Positions 34,245 through 42,592 of a DNA stretch of 45,363 bases are shown here, in pieces. The stretch covers positions 3,238,998 to 3,284,360 of the forward strand of contig CP070770.1 in assembly GCA_020345765.1 (NCBI GenBank). The letters run 5' to 3'. The translations under genes were made by a program, and so were the position numbers. The notes under the pieces were generated by a model. It was given only the letters and a program-made list of their open reading frames with translations, was not told the origin of the DNA and searched no databases. Origin of the DNA: Deltaproteobacteria bacterium (lineage in GTDB: Bacteria; Desulfobacterota; G020345765). The first letter of the stretch is position 1, and every line of letters begins with the position of its first letter.

Positions 34245-37200
34245 GTGAGGCTTCCGGAGACTTCGGTAAAACGCCCGGTATTAACCCTGATGGTCTTTGC
34301 GGGCATTCTGATCTTCGGGTTGATGAGTTTCTACTCCTTACCCGTTGATATTTTCCCCGATATTACCCTCCCGGCAATGGTGGTGGTTACCAAATACCCG
34401 GGGGGCGGCCCGGAGGATGTCGAGGCGATTGTTACCAAGAACCTCGAAAAGCTGGTCAGCACCGTGCCCAATCTCGAGGATATTTCCTCGATATCCATGG
34501 AAGAATACTCGGTGATAAGCCTGAGGTTCGGGTGGGGGACCAACCTGGACGATGCCGCCGCTAATGTAAGGGATGTTGTGGGTTATGCCAAGAGATTCCT
34601 TCCTGACGATGTCGAGGACTCGGTGGTTATGAAGTTCGATACCTCGATGATGCCCATCCTCTACTACGGAGTAACCGCCAAGGAAAGCTATATCAAGCTG
34701 AATAAGATCCTGCAGGACGAGATCGCCGATCCCCTGAAAAGGGTCCCCGGCGTGGCCCTGGTGGACATATTCGGAGGATTGAAGAGACAGATCCGGGTTG
34801 ATATTGATCGGGATAAGCTGAATGCCTATCATATTCCGATAAACAATGTAGTTATGGCCATAATGGCAAGCAATATCGGCTACCCGGCCGGGAACGTAAA
34901 GATCGGCAAGACCGACTATACCCTGAGGGTTCCCGGTGAGTTTAAAAGCGTGGATGAGATAGAAAACATAGCGGTAGGAAGCAAGGGAGGGGTTCCGATT
35001 TACCTGAGGGATGTGGCGGATGTTTTTGACGGCTTCGAAGAGAAAGAACGGGTAATGAGGGTAAACCGGGAGAGCGGGGCGATCATGATTGTTCAGAAGC
35101 AGTCCGGGGCTAATACCCTGGAAGTGATCGAAAGGGTTAAGGCCCGGCTGGAGGAATTAAAGCAGAGGATCCCCGGTGATATCAAGCTCCATGTGCTTAT
35201 GGACTCCTCAGAGTTTATCAATCTGGCAATCGGGCACCTCTACGACGCCATGCTCTGGGGCGGATTTTTCATTATCCTGGTGATCTTCCTCTTTCTCCGT
35301 AATCTGAGGGGAAGCATGATCGTCGTTCTGGCCATACCCTTCTCCCTTATCGTTGGTTTCATCTTTCTTTACGCCGGGGGTTATACCATTAATATGATGT
35401 CTTTGGCATCGCTTTCCATTGCCATCGGGATGGTGGTGGACGATGCCATTGTGGTCTTCGAGAATATCTTCCGACACCGGGAGAGAGGGATCTCACCCCA
35501 GGAGTCAGCCCTTTTCGGGGCCTCCCAGGTCGGTCTGGCAGTGACCGCGGCAACCTTTACCATTATTGCGGTGGTTCTCCCGATTATCTTTGTTCCTGGG
35601 ATCACCGGGGTCCTCTTTAAGGAACTGGGTATGGTTGTCTGCCTGACGATGCTGGCTTCCCTTTTTGTCTCCCTTACCCTGACGCCGATGCTCTCTTCCC
35701 GAATACTTGTGATTGAAAAGGATAAAGCCGGCATAATTGGGGGTCTTTATCGTCGGAGTGAACAGTGGTTCCAGGAGATTGAGCTTAGTTATTCTGCTCT
35801 TCTGGGTTGGGGCCTGACTCACCGAAAAGCGGTGATCGTAATCGGAATGGCCATTTTTGCAGTCAGTTTGGCAATGATCCCCCTGGTAGGCACCGAGTAT
35901 ATGCCGGAGATGGATCAGGGACGGGTTATGGGCGATATCGAGCTTCCGTTGGGTACTAAGATCGAGAAGACCGATGAGGTATTGGCGAAGGTAGAAAAAA
36001 TTATGGATGAAGAGGTTAAAGAGAAGCGGATGATCTTCGCCCGGGCCGGAAGGAGTGAGAGTGGGTTTTTTGCGGCAATGGGTGAGAGGGAAGATGTAAA
36101 TTTGATGATGGTCGGCAGTTCACTGGTGAAAATCAGGGAGCGGGAAAGGTCGGACCGAGAGATTGCTCATATAGTCAGCAAGAAGATTGGAGAGATTCCG
36201 GGGATAAGGAGTATTAATTTCGACACCACCGATCCGATGGCCGAGATGATTTTCGGCGGTGACAAGCCGATTACACTGGAAGTTTATGGTGAGGATTTCG
36301 ACAAGACCGATATAATTGCCGAGAAACTGAGGGAGATGCTGGAGAAGATACCGGGGACAACCGATATCTCCATCTCCCGGGAACGGGGAAAGCCGGAGCT
36401 TTGGGTAAGGGTCGATCGGGAAAAAGCGGCCTCCCTGGGGTTGAATATGGCAATGATTGCCGATACCTTAAAAACCAATTTTTCCGGAAAGGTTGCCTCA
36501 CGTTTCCAGGAGGGGGGGGAGGAATATGATATCTTTGTCCGACTACGGGAGGAGGATCGGAGCAAAATCGAGGATATCGAAAATATTCTTATCCCCTCGC
36601 CCCTGCGAGCGGTTCCTTTGCCTTCCGAGCTTCCGATCAAGTTAAGTGACGTACCCCTCGGCAATATTGCCCGGATCGAGAAAACAAAGGGCCCGATTGA
36701 GATCGAAAGAAAGTCTCAGGGCAGGGTGGTCAAGGTAGGTGCCGGGCTCTATGACAGGAATCTGGGAGAAGTGGTTAGGGATGTTAACAAGGAGCTTAAA
36801 AATATTCCCATTCCTGAAGGGGTGGAAGTTATCCTCGGAGGGGCAGCCGAAGAGCAGGTGGAGTCTTTCCGGATCCTCACCATTGCCCTTGTCCTCGGAA
36901 TCCTTCTGGTCTATATGGTAATGGCCGGACAGTTTGAGTCATTACTTGGTCCGTTAATAATATTATTTTCGGTCCCTTTTGCAATAACCGGGGTGATCTG
37001 GGCTCTGTTGTTGACCGGAAATACCCTAAGTCTGATCTCGTTCGTCGGGATGATTATGCTGGTGGGTATCGTGGTCCGTAACGCCATTGTCCTGGTTGAT
37101 TATACCAACATCCTCCGGGGGCGCGGACTGCCGATGAGCGATGCGATAAGGGAAGCGGGGGCAACCAGGTTGCGTCCGGTCTTGATGACCGCATTTTCCA

Positions 37201-37370
37201 CCGCCCTGGGTATGCTTCCTCTTGCCTTGATGAGAGGGGAGGGCGCAAACATGTGGAATCCCCTGGGAATAAGCGTAATCGGGGGGCTTCTGGTTTCTAC
37301 CTTAATAACTCTTTTATTCATCCCCACACTTTATTCTATTGTGGAGGGGAGATCCAGAGAAATTGCATAA
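34245..37370 (+). CDS. RND efflux pump permease (AcrB-like)
   Basis: This 1041-residue protein has the RND duplication: a first membrane helix (about 13-30), a periplasmic loop, helices near 330-490, a second loop and helices near 860-1030. The proton-relay Asp pair is present as VVDDAIVVFEN (Asp399, Asp400). At the position of AcrB Lys940 there is Arg (Arg945 in VVRNAIVLVDY). PDIFPDITLPAMVVVTKYPG is the N-terminal HAE-type signature. GTG 34245 follows AAGGA. It forms a tripartite pump with the upstream adaptor and TolC protein; the substrate is unknown, but neighbouring genes point to a lipid or other hydrophobic compound. Confidence 0.95.
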   Translation: MRLPETSVKRPVLTLMVFAGILIFGLMSFYSLPVDIFPDITLPAMVVVTKYPGGGPEDVEAIVTKNLEKLVSTVPNLEDISSISMEEYSVISLRFGWGTNLDDAAANVRDVVGYAKRFLPDDVEDSVVMKFDTSMMPILYYGVTAKESYIKLNKILQDEIADPLKRVPGVALVDIFGGLKRQIRVDIDRDKLNAYHIPINNVVMAIMASNIGYPAGNVKIGKTDYTLRVPGEFKSVDEIENIAVGSKGGVPIYLRDVADVFDGFEEKERVMRVNRESGAIMIVQKQSGANTLEVIERVKARLEELKQRIPGDIKLHVLMDSSEFINLAIGHLYDAMLWGGFFIILVIFLFLRNLRGSMIVVLAIPFSLIVGFIFLYAGGYTINMMSLASLSIAIGMVVDDAIVVFENIFRHRERGISPQESALFGASQVGLAVTAATFTIIAVVLPIIFVPGITGVLFKELGMVVCLTMLASLFVSLTLTPMLSSRILVIEKDKAGIIGGLYRRSEQWFQEIELSYSALLGWGLTHRKAVIVIGMAIFAVSLAMIPLVGTEYMPEMDQGRVMGDIELPLGTKIEKTDEVLAKVEKIMDEEVKEKRMIFARAGRSESGFFAAMGEREDVNLMMVGSSLVKIRERERSDREIAHIVSKKIGEIPGIRSINFDTTDPMAEMIFGGDKPITLEVYGEDFDKTDIIAEKLREMLEKIPGTTDISISRERGKPELWVRVDREKAASLGLNMAMIADTLKTNFSGKVASRFQEGGEEYDIFVRLREEDRSKIEDIENILIPSPLRAVPLPSELPIKLSDVPLGNIARIEKTKGPIEIERKSQGRVVKVGAGLYDRNLGEVVRDVNKELKNIPIPEGVEVILGGAAEEQVESFRILTIALVLGILLVYMVMAGQFESLLGPLIILFSVPFAITGVIWALLLTGNTLSLISFVGMIMLVGIVVRNAIVLVDYTNILRGRGLPMSDAIREAGATRLRPVLMTAFSTALGMLPLALMRGEGANMWNPLGISVIGGLLVSTLITLLFIPTLYSIVEGRSREIA

Positions 37371-37483
37371 TGAAAAATGCAAAGTGCAAATAAAGAAATG
37401 AATTGGCTGGTTTTTTTAAAAGAGAGGGCAGCCCTGCTGATGGCACGGGAAAACTCTGTCAATAAAAAATAGGAAATATAAAA

Positions 37484-37774
37484 ATGAAAATGGTGATGAT
37501 CGTCCATTATTCGGCAATCGGCAGCGATGTAACGGAGGCTTTAACGAAAATAGGGGTAAGGACCTACACCAAGCTCCCCGGGATCCACGGACTGGGGACC
37601 TCCTCGGAGCCCCATTTCGATACCCATATCTGGCCGGGAACGAACGACCTCGTCTTAACGGTAGTGGACGAGCAAAAGGCGGGGGAAGTTATGAAAGAGG
37701 TAGGGGAATTGAAAAAGAAGTTCAAGAAGGAAGGTATCAAGGCATTCTTGTTTTCAGTCGAAGCCGTGGTTTAG
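37484..37774 (+). CDS. PII-like small protein
   Basis: The 96-residue protein looks like a single ferredoxin-like PII fold: MKMVMIVHYSAIGSDVTEAL, a central loop PGIHGLGTSSEPHFDTHIW, a strand NDLVLTVVDEQKAGEVM and a C-terminal EGIKAFLFSVEAVV. Such short PII-like proteins are found beside RND and metal-efflux genes and may bind a small ligand and dock onto a membrane partner, as GlnK does on AmtB. The residues for ATP/2-oxoglutarate binding by classical GlnB are not seen. The gap of 113 bases after the pump gene contains short direct repeats (AATGCAAAGTGCAAA) and a modest ribosome-binding site (AGGAA). Confidence 0.65.
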   Translation: MKMVMIVHYSAIGSDVTEALTKIGVRTYTKLPGIHGLGTSSEPHFDTHIWPGTNDLVLTVVDEQKAGEVMKEVGELKKKFKKEGIKAFLFSVEAVV

Positions 37775-37833
37775 CACCGATGCTTCTCTCCTGAGCCAAG
37801 TAGGTAATTTGTAACAAGAAAGGAAGAATAACG

Positions 37834-38622
37834 ATGACAGAGAGAATTTTCCATTGGGATGCGTGGTTGCCTGTTTTAGTCATTGCAATAATAAACGGTA
37901 TTTTCCTCCTCTCAATATTCGTATTCGCTTTATTTTACTGGAAGAAGAATAAGGAGGAGGATGAGGAAGTCCTGGAGTATCCCCCCTCGAAGCTGCTCAA
38001 TAGATTTATCAGAGAATGGTGGATGTGGTTCGACACACCATTCGAAATCTTATTAATAAAGGCCCGGGTAACACCCAATTTAGTCACCTTCTTTTCTTTG
38101 GTCGCAAGTATGTTTGCGGGATACTTCTTCCACCGGGGCTGGTTTGGCTCCGGGGGCTGGTTCGTCCTTATCAGCGGGATACTCGATTACCTTGACGGTC
38201 GGATTGCCCGAAAAATGAAGATGGATTCGAAAGCCGGTGCCTTTTATGACTCTACCCTTGATCGCTACTCAGAGAGCTTCGCCTTCTTTGGGCTGATGAG
38301 CTATTACCGGGATGACTGGATGCTGTATGTGGTGATGTTTGCCTACCTGGGATCGATGATGGTAAGTTATACCCGGGCACGGGGGGAAAGTCTGGGTGTA
38401 GGCGCCCGGATCGGAATTATGCAGAGGACCGAGAGAGTGGTATACCTGGGGGCAGGAGCGACTTTCTCACCCCTGGTAATGTACCTTACCGCGCCCTGGT
38501 TCGATGAGCCCAGGCAATATCTGCTTATTGCGGCAATCATCTTTATTGCCGTGATGGCCAACATGACGGCTCTCCGCCGGTTATTTTATATTATGAGGAA
38601 GCTAAAAGATAATATTCAATAA
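37834..38622 (+). CDS. CDP-alcohol phosphatidyltransferase family protein
   Basis: The 262-residue membrane protein has the full family signature: Asp118, Asp121, Gly122, Ala125, Arg126, Gly135, Asp139 and Asp143, in DYLDGRIARKMKMDSKAGAFYDSTLDR-type spacing. An extra N-terminal helix (about 12-36) and an acidic linker (39-49) precede the usual core, unlike PgsA. Enzymes of this family join a CDP-activated diradyl group to an alcohol (glycerol phosphate, inositol phosphate, serine and others). Sequence features do not identify the alcohol. A separate pgsA at 21946-22527 covers phosphatidylglycerol, so this enzyme probably makes another lipid. Confidence 0.88.
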   Translation: MTERIFHWDAWLPVLVIAIINGIFLLSIFVFALFYWKKNKEEDEEVLEYPPSKLLNRFIREWWMWFDTPFEILLIKARVTPNLVTFFSLVASMFAGYFFHRGWFGSGGWFVLISGILDYLDGRIARKMKMDSKAGAFYDSTLDRYSESFAFFGLMSYYRDDWMLYVVMFAYLGSMMVSYTRARGESLGVGARIGIMQRTERVVYLGAGATFSPLVMYLTAPWFDEPRQYLLIAAIIFIAVMANMTALRRLFYIMRKLKDNIQ

Positions 38623-38709
38623 TTAAAGCTAGTTAAAGTGATATACTCGATTATTTATTAAGTTATATATCAATGTTTTTTTAATCGATTACCGTATTAT
38701 TGATGGGCG

Positions 38710-41673
38710 ATGATGCAAAGATTCTCGGAACTGGTTATTAAATTCAGAACTCTGATTATAATCGGAGTCATCCTTGTTACACTCCTTTCCTTATATTTTC
38801 TGAAAGGCTTGCAGATAAATAATGATATATTTCTATTCTTTCCCCAGGATGACCCGTCGGTAGTCCTTTTCAATAAAGTATCGGAGGAATTTAAAGGAAC
38901 TTCCTTGGCCATAATCGCTTTGAAGACCGATGATGTTTTCAAATACCGCACCCTCAGGCGGATCAGAGACTTGACCGGAATGCTTGAGAGGAAGGAGGGT
39001 GTGACCAATGTGATGAGCCTGCTCAACATCATTGACATCCGTAGGATTGAAGGAGGTATCGAGGTAGGAAAACTCATTGAAGAAGACAAAATTCCCAGAA
39101 GCAGTGAGGAACTCAGAAGACTCCGGGAATACACCCTTAATAAAGAGATGTATACCAACACCCTGATATCTTCGGACGGCACCGTCACTACCATAATTTG
39201 CCGGGTCAGTGAGGGTATCGACCAGTTTGCGGTAGGAACGGAGTTGAGAAAGACAGTGAATTACTTTTACCAGCAGGAAGGGGAAGATAAGGAGGAGGTT
39301 TTCTATGCCGGTGTCCCTTTCCAGATGGTGTTCATAAACGATGTCATTATCAGGGACAACAAGAGATTGATCCCATTGGTAATCCTCCTGGTTATGCTCA
39401 CCCTTTATCTGAACTTCCGCAGTGTGCGCGGGGTAATTTTGCCCCTGCTTACCGTCATCATCAGCGCCGTCTGGTCGCTGAGTCTCATGAGTATTTTCGG
39501 GGTCTATTTGAACATGGCATCGATTATCATACCGGTATTACTGATTGCCGTAGGAAGTGCATATGGTATTCATTTGATTAACAAGTACAATGAAGAGACC
39601 AGATATGCTTTCGATAAAATAGAGGGTCTAAGCGAAACCTTGAGTAAGGTAGGCGTTCCCATTATTCTTGCCGCCGTGACAACCATGATCGGTTTTATTT
39701 CCTTTTTAAGCTCCGATCTGAGTTTTGTCAAAGAGACCGGGATTTTTACTGCTCTCGGTATCTTCTTCGCATTAACTTTCACCCTTACTTTTATCCCCGC
39801 AGTTCTCTCCATTCTGAAGGTAAAAAAAAGAGGAGGAGGCCCGCAAAAAGAAGGGGTGGTAAGGATGATGAGGCTGAACTCCGCATTGGAAGGGATAGGG
39901 AATTTCGTTGTTAAACACAAGAACGGGATCTTAATCGCGGCCTTAATAATTGCTGTCGTTGCTCTCTTAGGTCTACCCCGGCTGAGCAGAGAGGTGTATT
40001 GGGAGGAGTTCGTCAAAGAGGGTTCTGAGATAAAGGTGGCCGAAACGATGATGCGTAAGAAATTCGGGGGCTCCACCCCCGATCAGATTTATGTCAAGGG
40101 AGATATCAAGAATCCCTTTGTCCTCAAGGAGATGATAAAAATAGAGAAATTCCTCAGATCCCTCCCGTATATCCATAATCCTCGCTCCATTGCCGACCTT
40201 ATCGGTGAGACCAATAATGCAATGAATGCTCGCAGGGCAATCCCGGATACGGATGAGGGGATAGGAAACCTCTTCTTCTTTCTTGAGGGAAATGACATCT
40301 TGGATCTACTGATTACCAAGAAGTCGGATGAAGCACTGATCCAGGCGACTGTCGGGACTATGGATACCGCAAAAATGATTGAGATCGTCCATAAAATTAA
40401 CGCATTCCTTAAGGATGAGGTAAAAACGGAGTTTGTCGAGGTAGATCTCAATAAGGCCGGATCCGGACTAAAGCAGGTATTGGAGGAAAAAAGGATTGAG
40501 GATATCCTTTACCGCATAAAGCTTGATGTCAAGGGGAGATGCCCGGATTGTCAGTTTGATGAAAAGGTGATGCGTATAATTGTTACCCGCGCCGTAAAGC
40601 AGGGGATGCCGGCATTTGAGGAGGGTCTGCTCGGAAAAATCAGGGAAAGGATGGAAGGATATTTCATGGGCGGTGAATCCGATGTGGTAATCGACTCTGA
40701 CGAAGTTGCCGCGCGGGTTGTAGATGAGATATCTCTCAAATTAAAAGAAGGTGAGATGAGAGAGGAGGATATCGAAAATCTACTCAGGAAAAACCTCAGT
40801 GAGGAGATTGTTGCTAATGATCCCGAAGCCCTGGTATATGCTGCTGATTCCCTTTATAATATTATTAAACAGGAAAGGGAAGAATTCCGGGTTCAAAGGT
40901 TGATGGCAGAGGCGGAAGCATTATTGCCCACAAAATTAAATTCCAACCGGAACTTCTGGAAGGACCTCAAGGCCGATCTCTGGGAGGTCAACGAGCCCCA
41001 TGCCGCCATTGATTATCAAGACTACCTCAAGCTGATTGGCTCTGAGTCGGATGAAAAGCTTGAACCCCAGAGGTTTTCGGTGCAGCAAACCGGTTTCCCC
41101 CCGATTCTTCTGGAGATGTACAATAAGCTCGTCAAAAGCCTTCTTATGAGCCTCTTTTTTGCCCTGGTCATGGTTTTTCTGGTTTTGGTAATCCAGCTTC
41201 GATCTCTGGTGGGGGGGCTTATATCCATTGCTCCGATTTCGCTGACCGTGATGGTGTGTTTTGGCCTGATGGGTTATTTAGATATTGCCCTGGATGATAT
41301 GACGGTAATGACCGCGAGTCTTGCTATCGGGATCGGGATAGATTACGCTATTCACTTTACCTCGAGATTCCGGGCCGAGCTGAAGGCGGGGAAGAATGAG
41401 TTGGAAGCCCTGGTCATTACCCTCAAAACCACCGGCAGGGCGATTACGATTAATGCCTTGACCGTAATAGTAGGCTTTATTGTCCTGGTTGGAGGTACCC
41501 TGCTTCCGATGCAGCGCTTCGGCTGGCTTATCGCCCTGTTGATGTTTATCAGTGCCCTGGGAGCATTAACCCTCCTGCCGGCGTTGATTTTGACTACCAG
41601 GCCGAGATTTGTGAGAAATTTAGTTTCTTCAGGGAATAACACCCTAATTCGTCCCGCGGAACGCGGGACTTAG
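38710..41673 (+). CDS. MMPL/RND-superfamily exporter
   Basis: The 987-residue protein has two repeats. Each has one helix, a large periplasmic domain and a five-helix bundle: helices near 13-33 and 217-375 in the first half, about 400-420 and 805-960 in the second. Motifs such as LLIAVGSAYGIHLINKYNEE and LAIGIGIDYAIHFTSRFRAE match the COG1033/MMPL exporter group, which includes lipid and hopanoid transporters. The second periplasmic domain carries a CxxC pair (Cys611, Cys614), unusual there. No clear Shine-Dalgarno is seen; ATG 38713 is an alternative start. Downstream LolA-like and barrel genes fit a lipid or lipoprotein trafficking role. Confidence 0.88.
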   Translation: MMQRFSELVIKFRTLIIIGVILVTLLSLYFLKGLQINNDIFLFFPQDDPSVVLFNKVSEEFKGTSLAIIALKTDDVFKYRTLRRIRDLTGMLERKEGVTNVMSLLNIIDIRRIEGGIEVGKLIEEDKIPRSSEELRRLREYTLNKEMYTNTLISSDGTVTTIICRVSEGIDQFAVGTELRKTVNYFYQQEGEDKEEVFYAGVPFQMVFINDVIIRDNKRLIPLVILLVMLTLYLNFRSVRGVILPLLTVIISAVWSLSLMSIFGVYLNMASIIIPVLLIAVGSAYGIHLINKYNEETRYAFDKIEGLSETLSKVGVPIILAAVTTMIGFISFLSSDLSFVKETGIFTALGIFFALTFTLTFIPAVLSILKVKKRGGGPQKEGVVRMMRLNSALEGIGNFVVKHKNGILIAALIIAVVALLGLPRLSREVYWEEFVKEGSEIKVAETMMRKKFGGSTPDQIYVKGDIKNPFVLKEMIKIEKFLRSLPYIHNPRSIADLIGETNNAMNARRAIPDTDEGIGNLFFFLEGNDILDLLITKKSDEALIQATVGTMDTAKMIEIVHKINAFLKDEVKTEFVEVDLNKAGSGLKQVLEEKRIEDILYRIKLDVKGRCPDCQFDEKVMRIIVTRAVKQGMPAFEEGLLGKIRERMEGYFMGGESDVVIDSDEVAARVVDEISLKLKEGEMREEDIENLLRKNLSEEIVANDPEALVYAADSLYNIIKQEREEFRVQRLMAEAEALLPTKLNSNRNFWKDLKADLWEVNEPHAAIDYQDYLKLIGSESDEKLEPQRFSVQQTGFPPILLEMYNKLVKSLLMSLFFALVMVFLVLVIQLRSLVGGLISIAPISLTVMVCFGLMGYLDIALDDMTVMTASLAIGIGIDYAIHFTSRFRAELKAGKNELEALVITLKTTGRAITINALTVIVGFIVLVGGTLLPMQRFGWLIALLMFISALGALTLLPALILTTRPRFVRNLVSSGNNTLIRPAERGT

Positions 41674-41710
41674 TAGGGCAGGAGGAATATCAGGGAGTAA
41701 AATGGAATTC

Positions 41711-41802
41711 CCCCTCACCCTGACCCTCTCCCCCTTGGGAGAGGGAACTCTTTATGTTTATTAGTTCCTCTCCCCCCCCGGGGAGAGGAACTAGGTGAGG
41801 GG
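41711..41802. repeat. Three-armed palindromic intergenic element
   Basis: Outer arms CCCCTCACC (41711-41719) and GGTGAGGGG (41794-41802) enclose two hairpins. One is CCCTCTCCC/GGGAGAGGG (41724-41732, 41737-41745) with loop CCTT; the other is a 12-bp stem GTTCCTCTCCCC/GGGGAGAGGAAC (41764-41775, 41780-41791) with a C4 loop. The fold is a cruciform or three-way junction. It sits between the exporter and LolA-like genes and shares its core with 10555-10620. Confidence 0.75.
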
Positions 41803-41835
41803 CATTTGGATTTATAGGAAAAAAGGAGGTAGAAG

Positions 41836-42585
41836 ATGAAGAGAGTATGGATTATCGGCTTTTTCTGCGCTATCACAGTGTCTCTGATTTATACCGGAGC
41901 CTACGGGATTACCGCCCAGGAGATAATGGATAAGGTTTCAGAAACACTCAATGCACCGAAGGATGTAAAATACGATGCGGAGATGATCCTGATTGAAAAA
42001 GACGGAACGGAAAAGGTTCGCAAGATAAGTTATTACCAAAAAGGCGAGGATAAGAGGTTAATGAGGTTCCTGTCACCGGCGGAGGTTAAAGGTGTGGCTT
42101 TTCTCGCACTCTCCGATGATCAGATGTATCTCTATATGCCTGCCTTTAAGAAGATTAGAAGGATCGCCTCGCATATCAATAACGAAAGCTTTATGGGGAC
42201 CGATTTTTCTTACGAGGATATGGGGGCGAGTGATTACGAGGAAAAATATTCGGCAAAGATCCTCGAAGAGTTAGAGAAACAATATTTACTGGAGGCAATT
42301 CCGAAGGAGGGCGAGGATGTAGGGTATTCCAAGATAAAGCTCTGGGTTGATAAGGAAAGATGGCTAATAGACAAGATCGAGTTTTATGATAAAAATGGTA
42401 AACTTCTAAAGATATTAACCAGCAGCGAAGCCGCTCAGATTCAGGGCTACTGGACCGATAAAAGAATGGAAATGCATAATGTAGTCGATCAACATAAAAC
42501 CGTTTTTAAGTTAATCGATGTTAAATTCGATAACGGACTGAAGGATGATTTCTTCTCCCAGAGGTATCTCAAGCGGGCAAGGTAG
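41836..42585 (+). CDS. LolA-like outer-membrane lipoprotein-sorting protein
   Basis: The 249-residue protein has a signal peptide (about 1-26, ending TGAYG) and no lipobox. The mature part resembles the LolA-like family (COG2834/PF17131) commonly paired with MMPL/RND exporters: YDAEMILIEKDGTEKVRKIS, MYLYMPAFKKIRRI and FMGTDFSYEDMG. LolA-fold proteins carry acyl chains of lipoproteins or lipids through the periplasm. Strong GGAGG six bases from the start. Here it is placed between an inner-membrane exporter and an outer-membrane barrel, as expected for a shuttle. Confidence 0.85.
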   Translation: MKRVWIIGFFCAITVSLIYTGAYGITAQEIMDKVSETLNAPKDVKYDAEMILIEKDGTEKVRKISYYQKGEDKRLMRFLSPAEVKGVAFLALSDDQMYLYMPAFKKIRRIASHINNESFMGTDFSYEDMGASDYEEKYSAKILEELEKQYLLEAIPKEGEDVGYSKIKLWVDKERWLIDKIEFYDKNGKLLKILTSSEAAQIQGYWTDKRMEMHNVVDQHKTVFKLIDVKFDNGLKDDFFSQRYLKRAR

Positions 42586-42592
42586 GAAGCTT

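Noticed and set aside
38647..38688. Inverted repeat TCGATTA/TAATCGA upstream of the MMPL gene
   Set aside because: Arms of seven bases with a 28-base AT-rich spacer are weak and likely chance in this composition.
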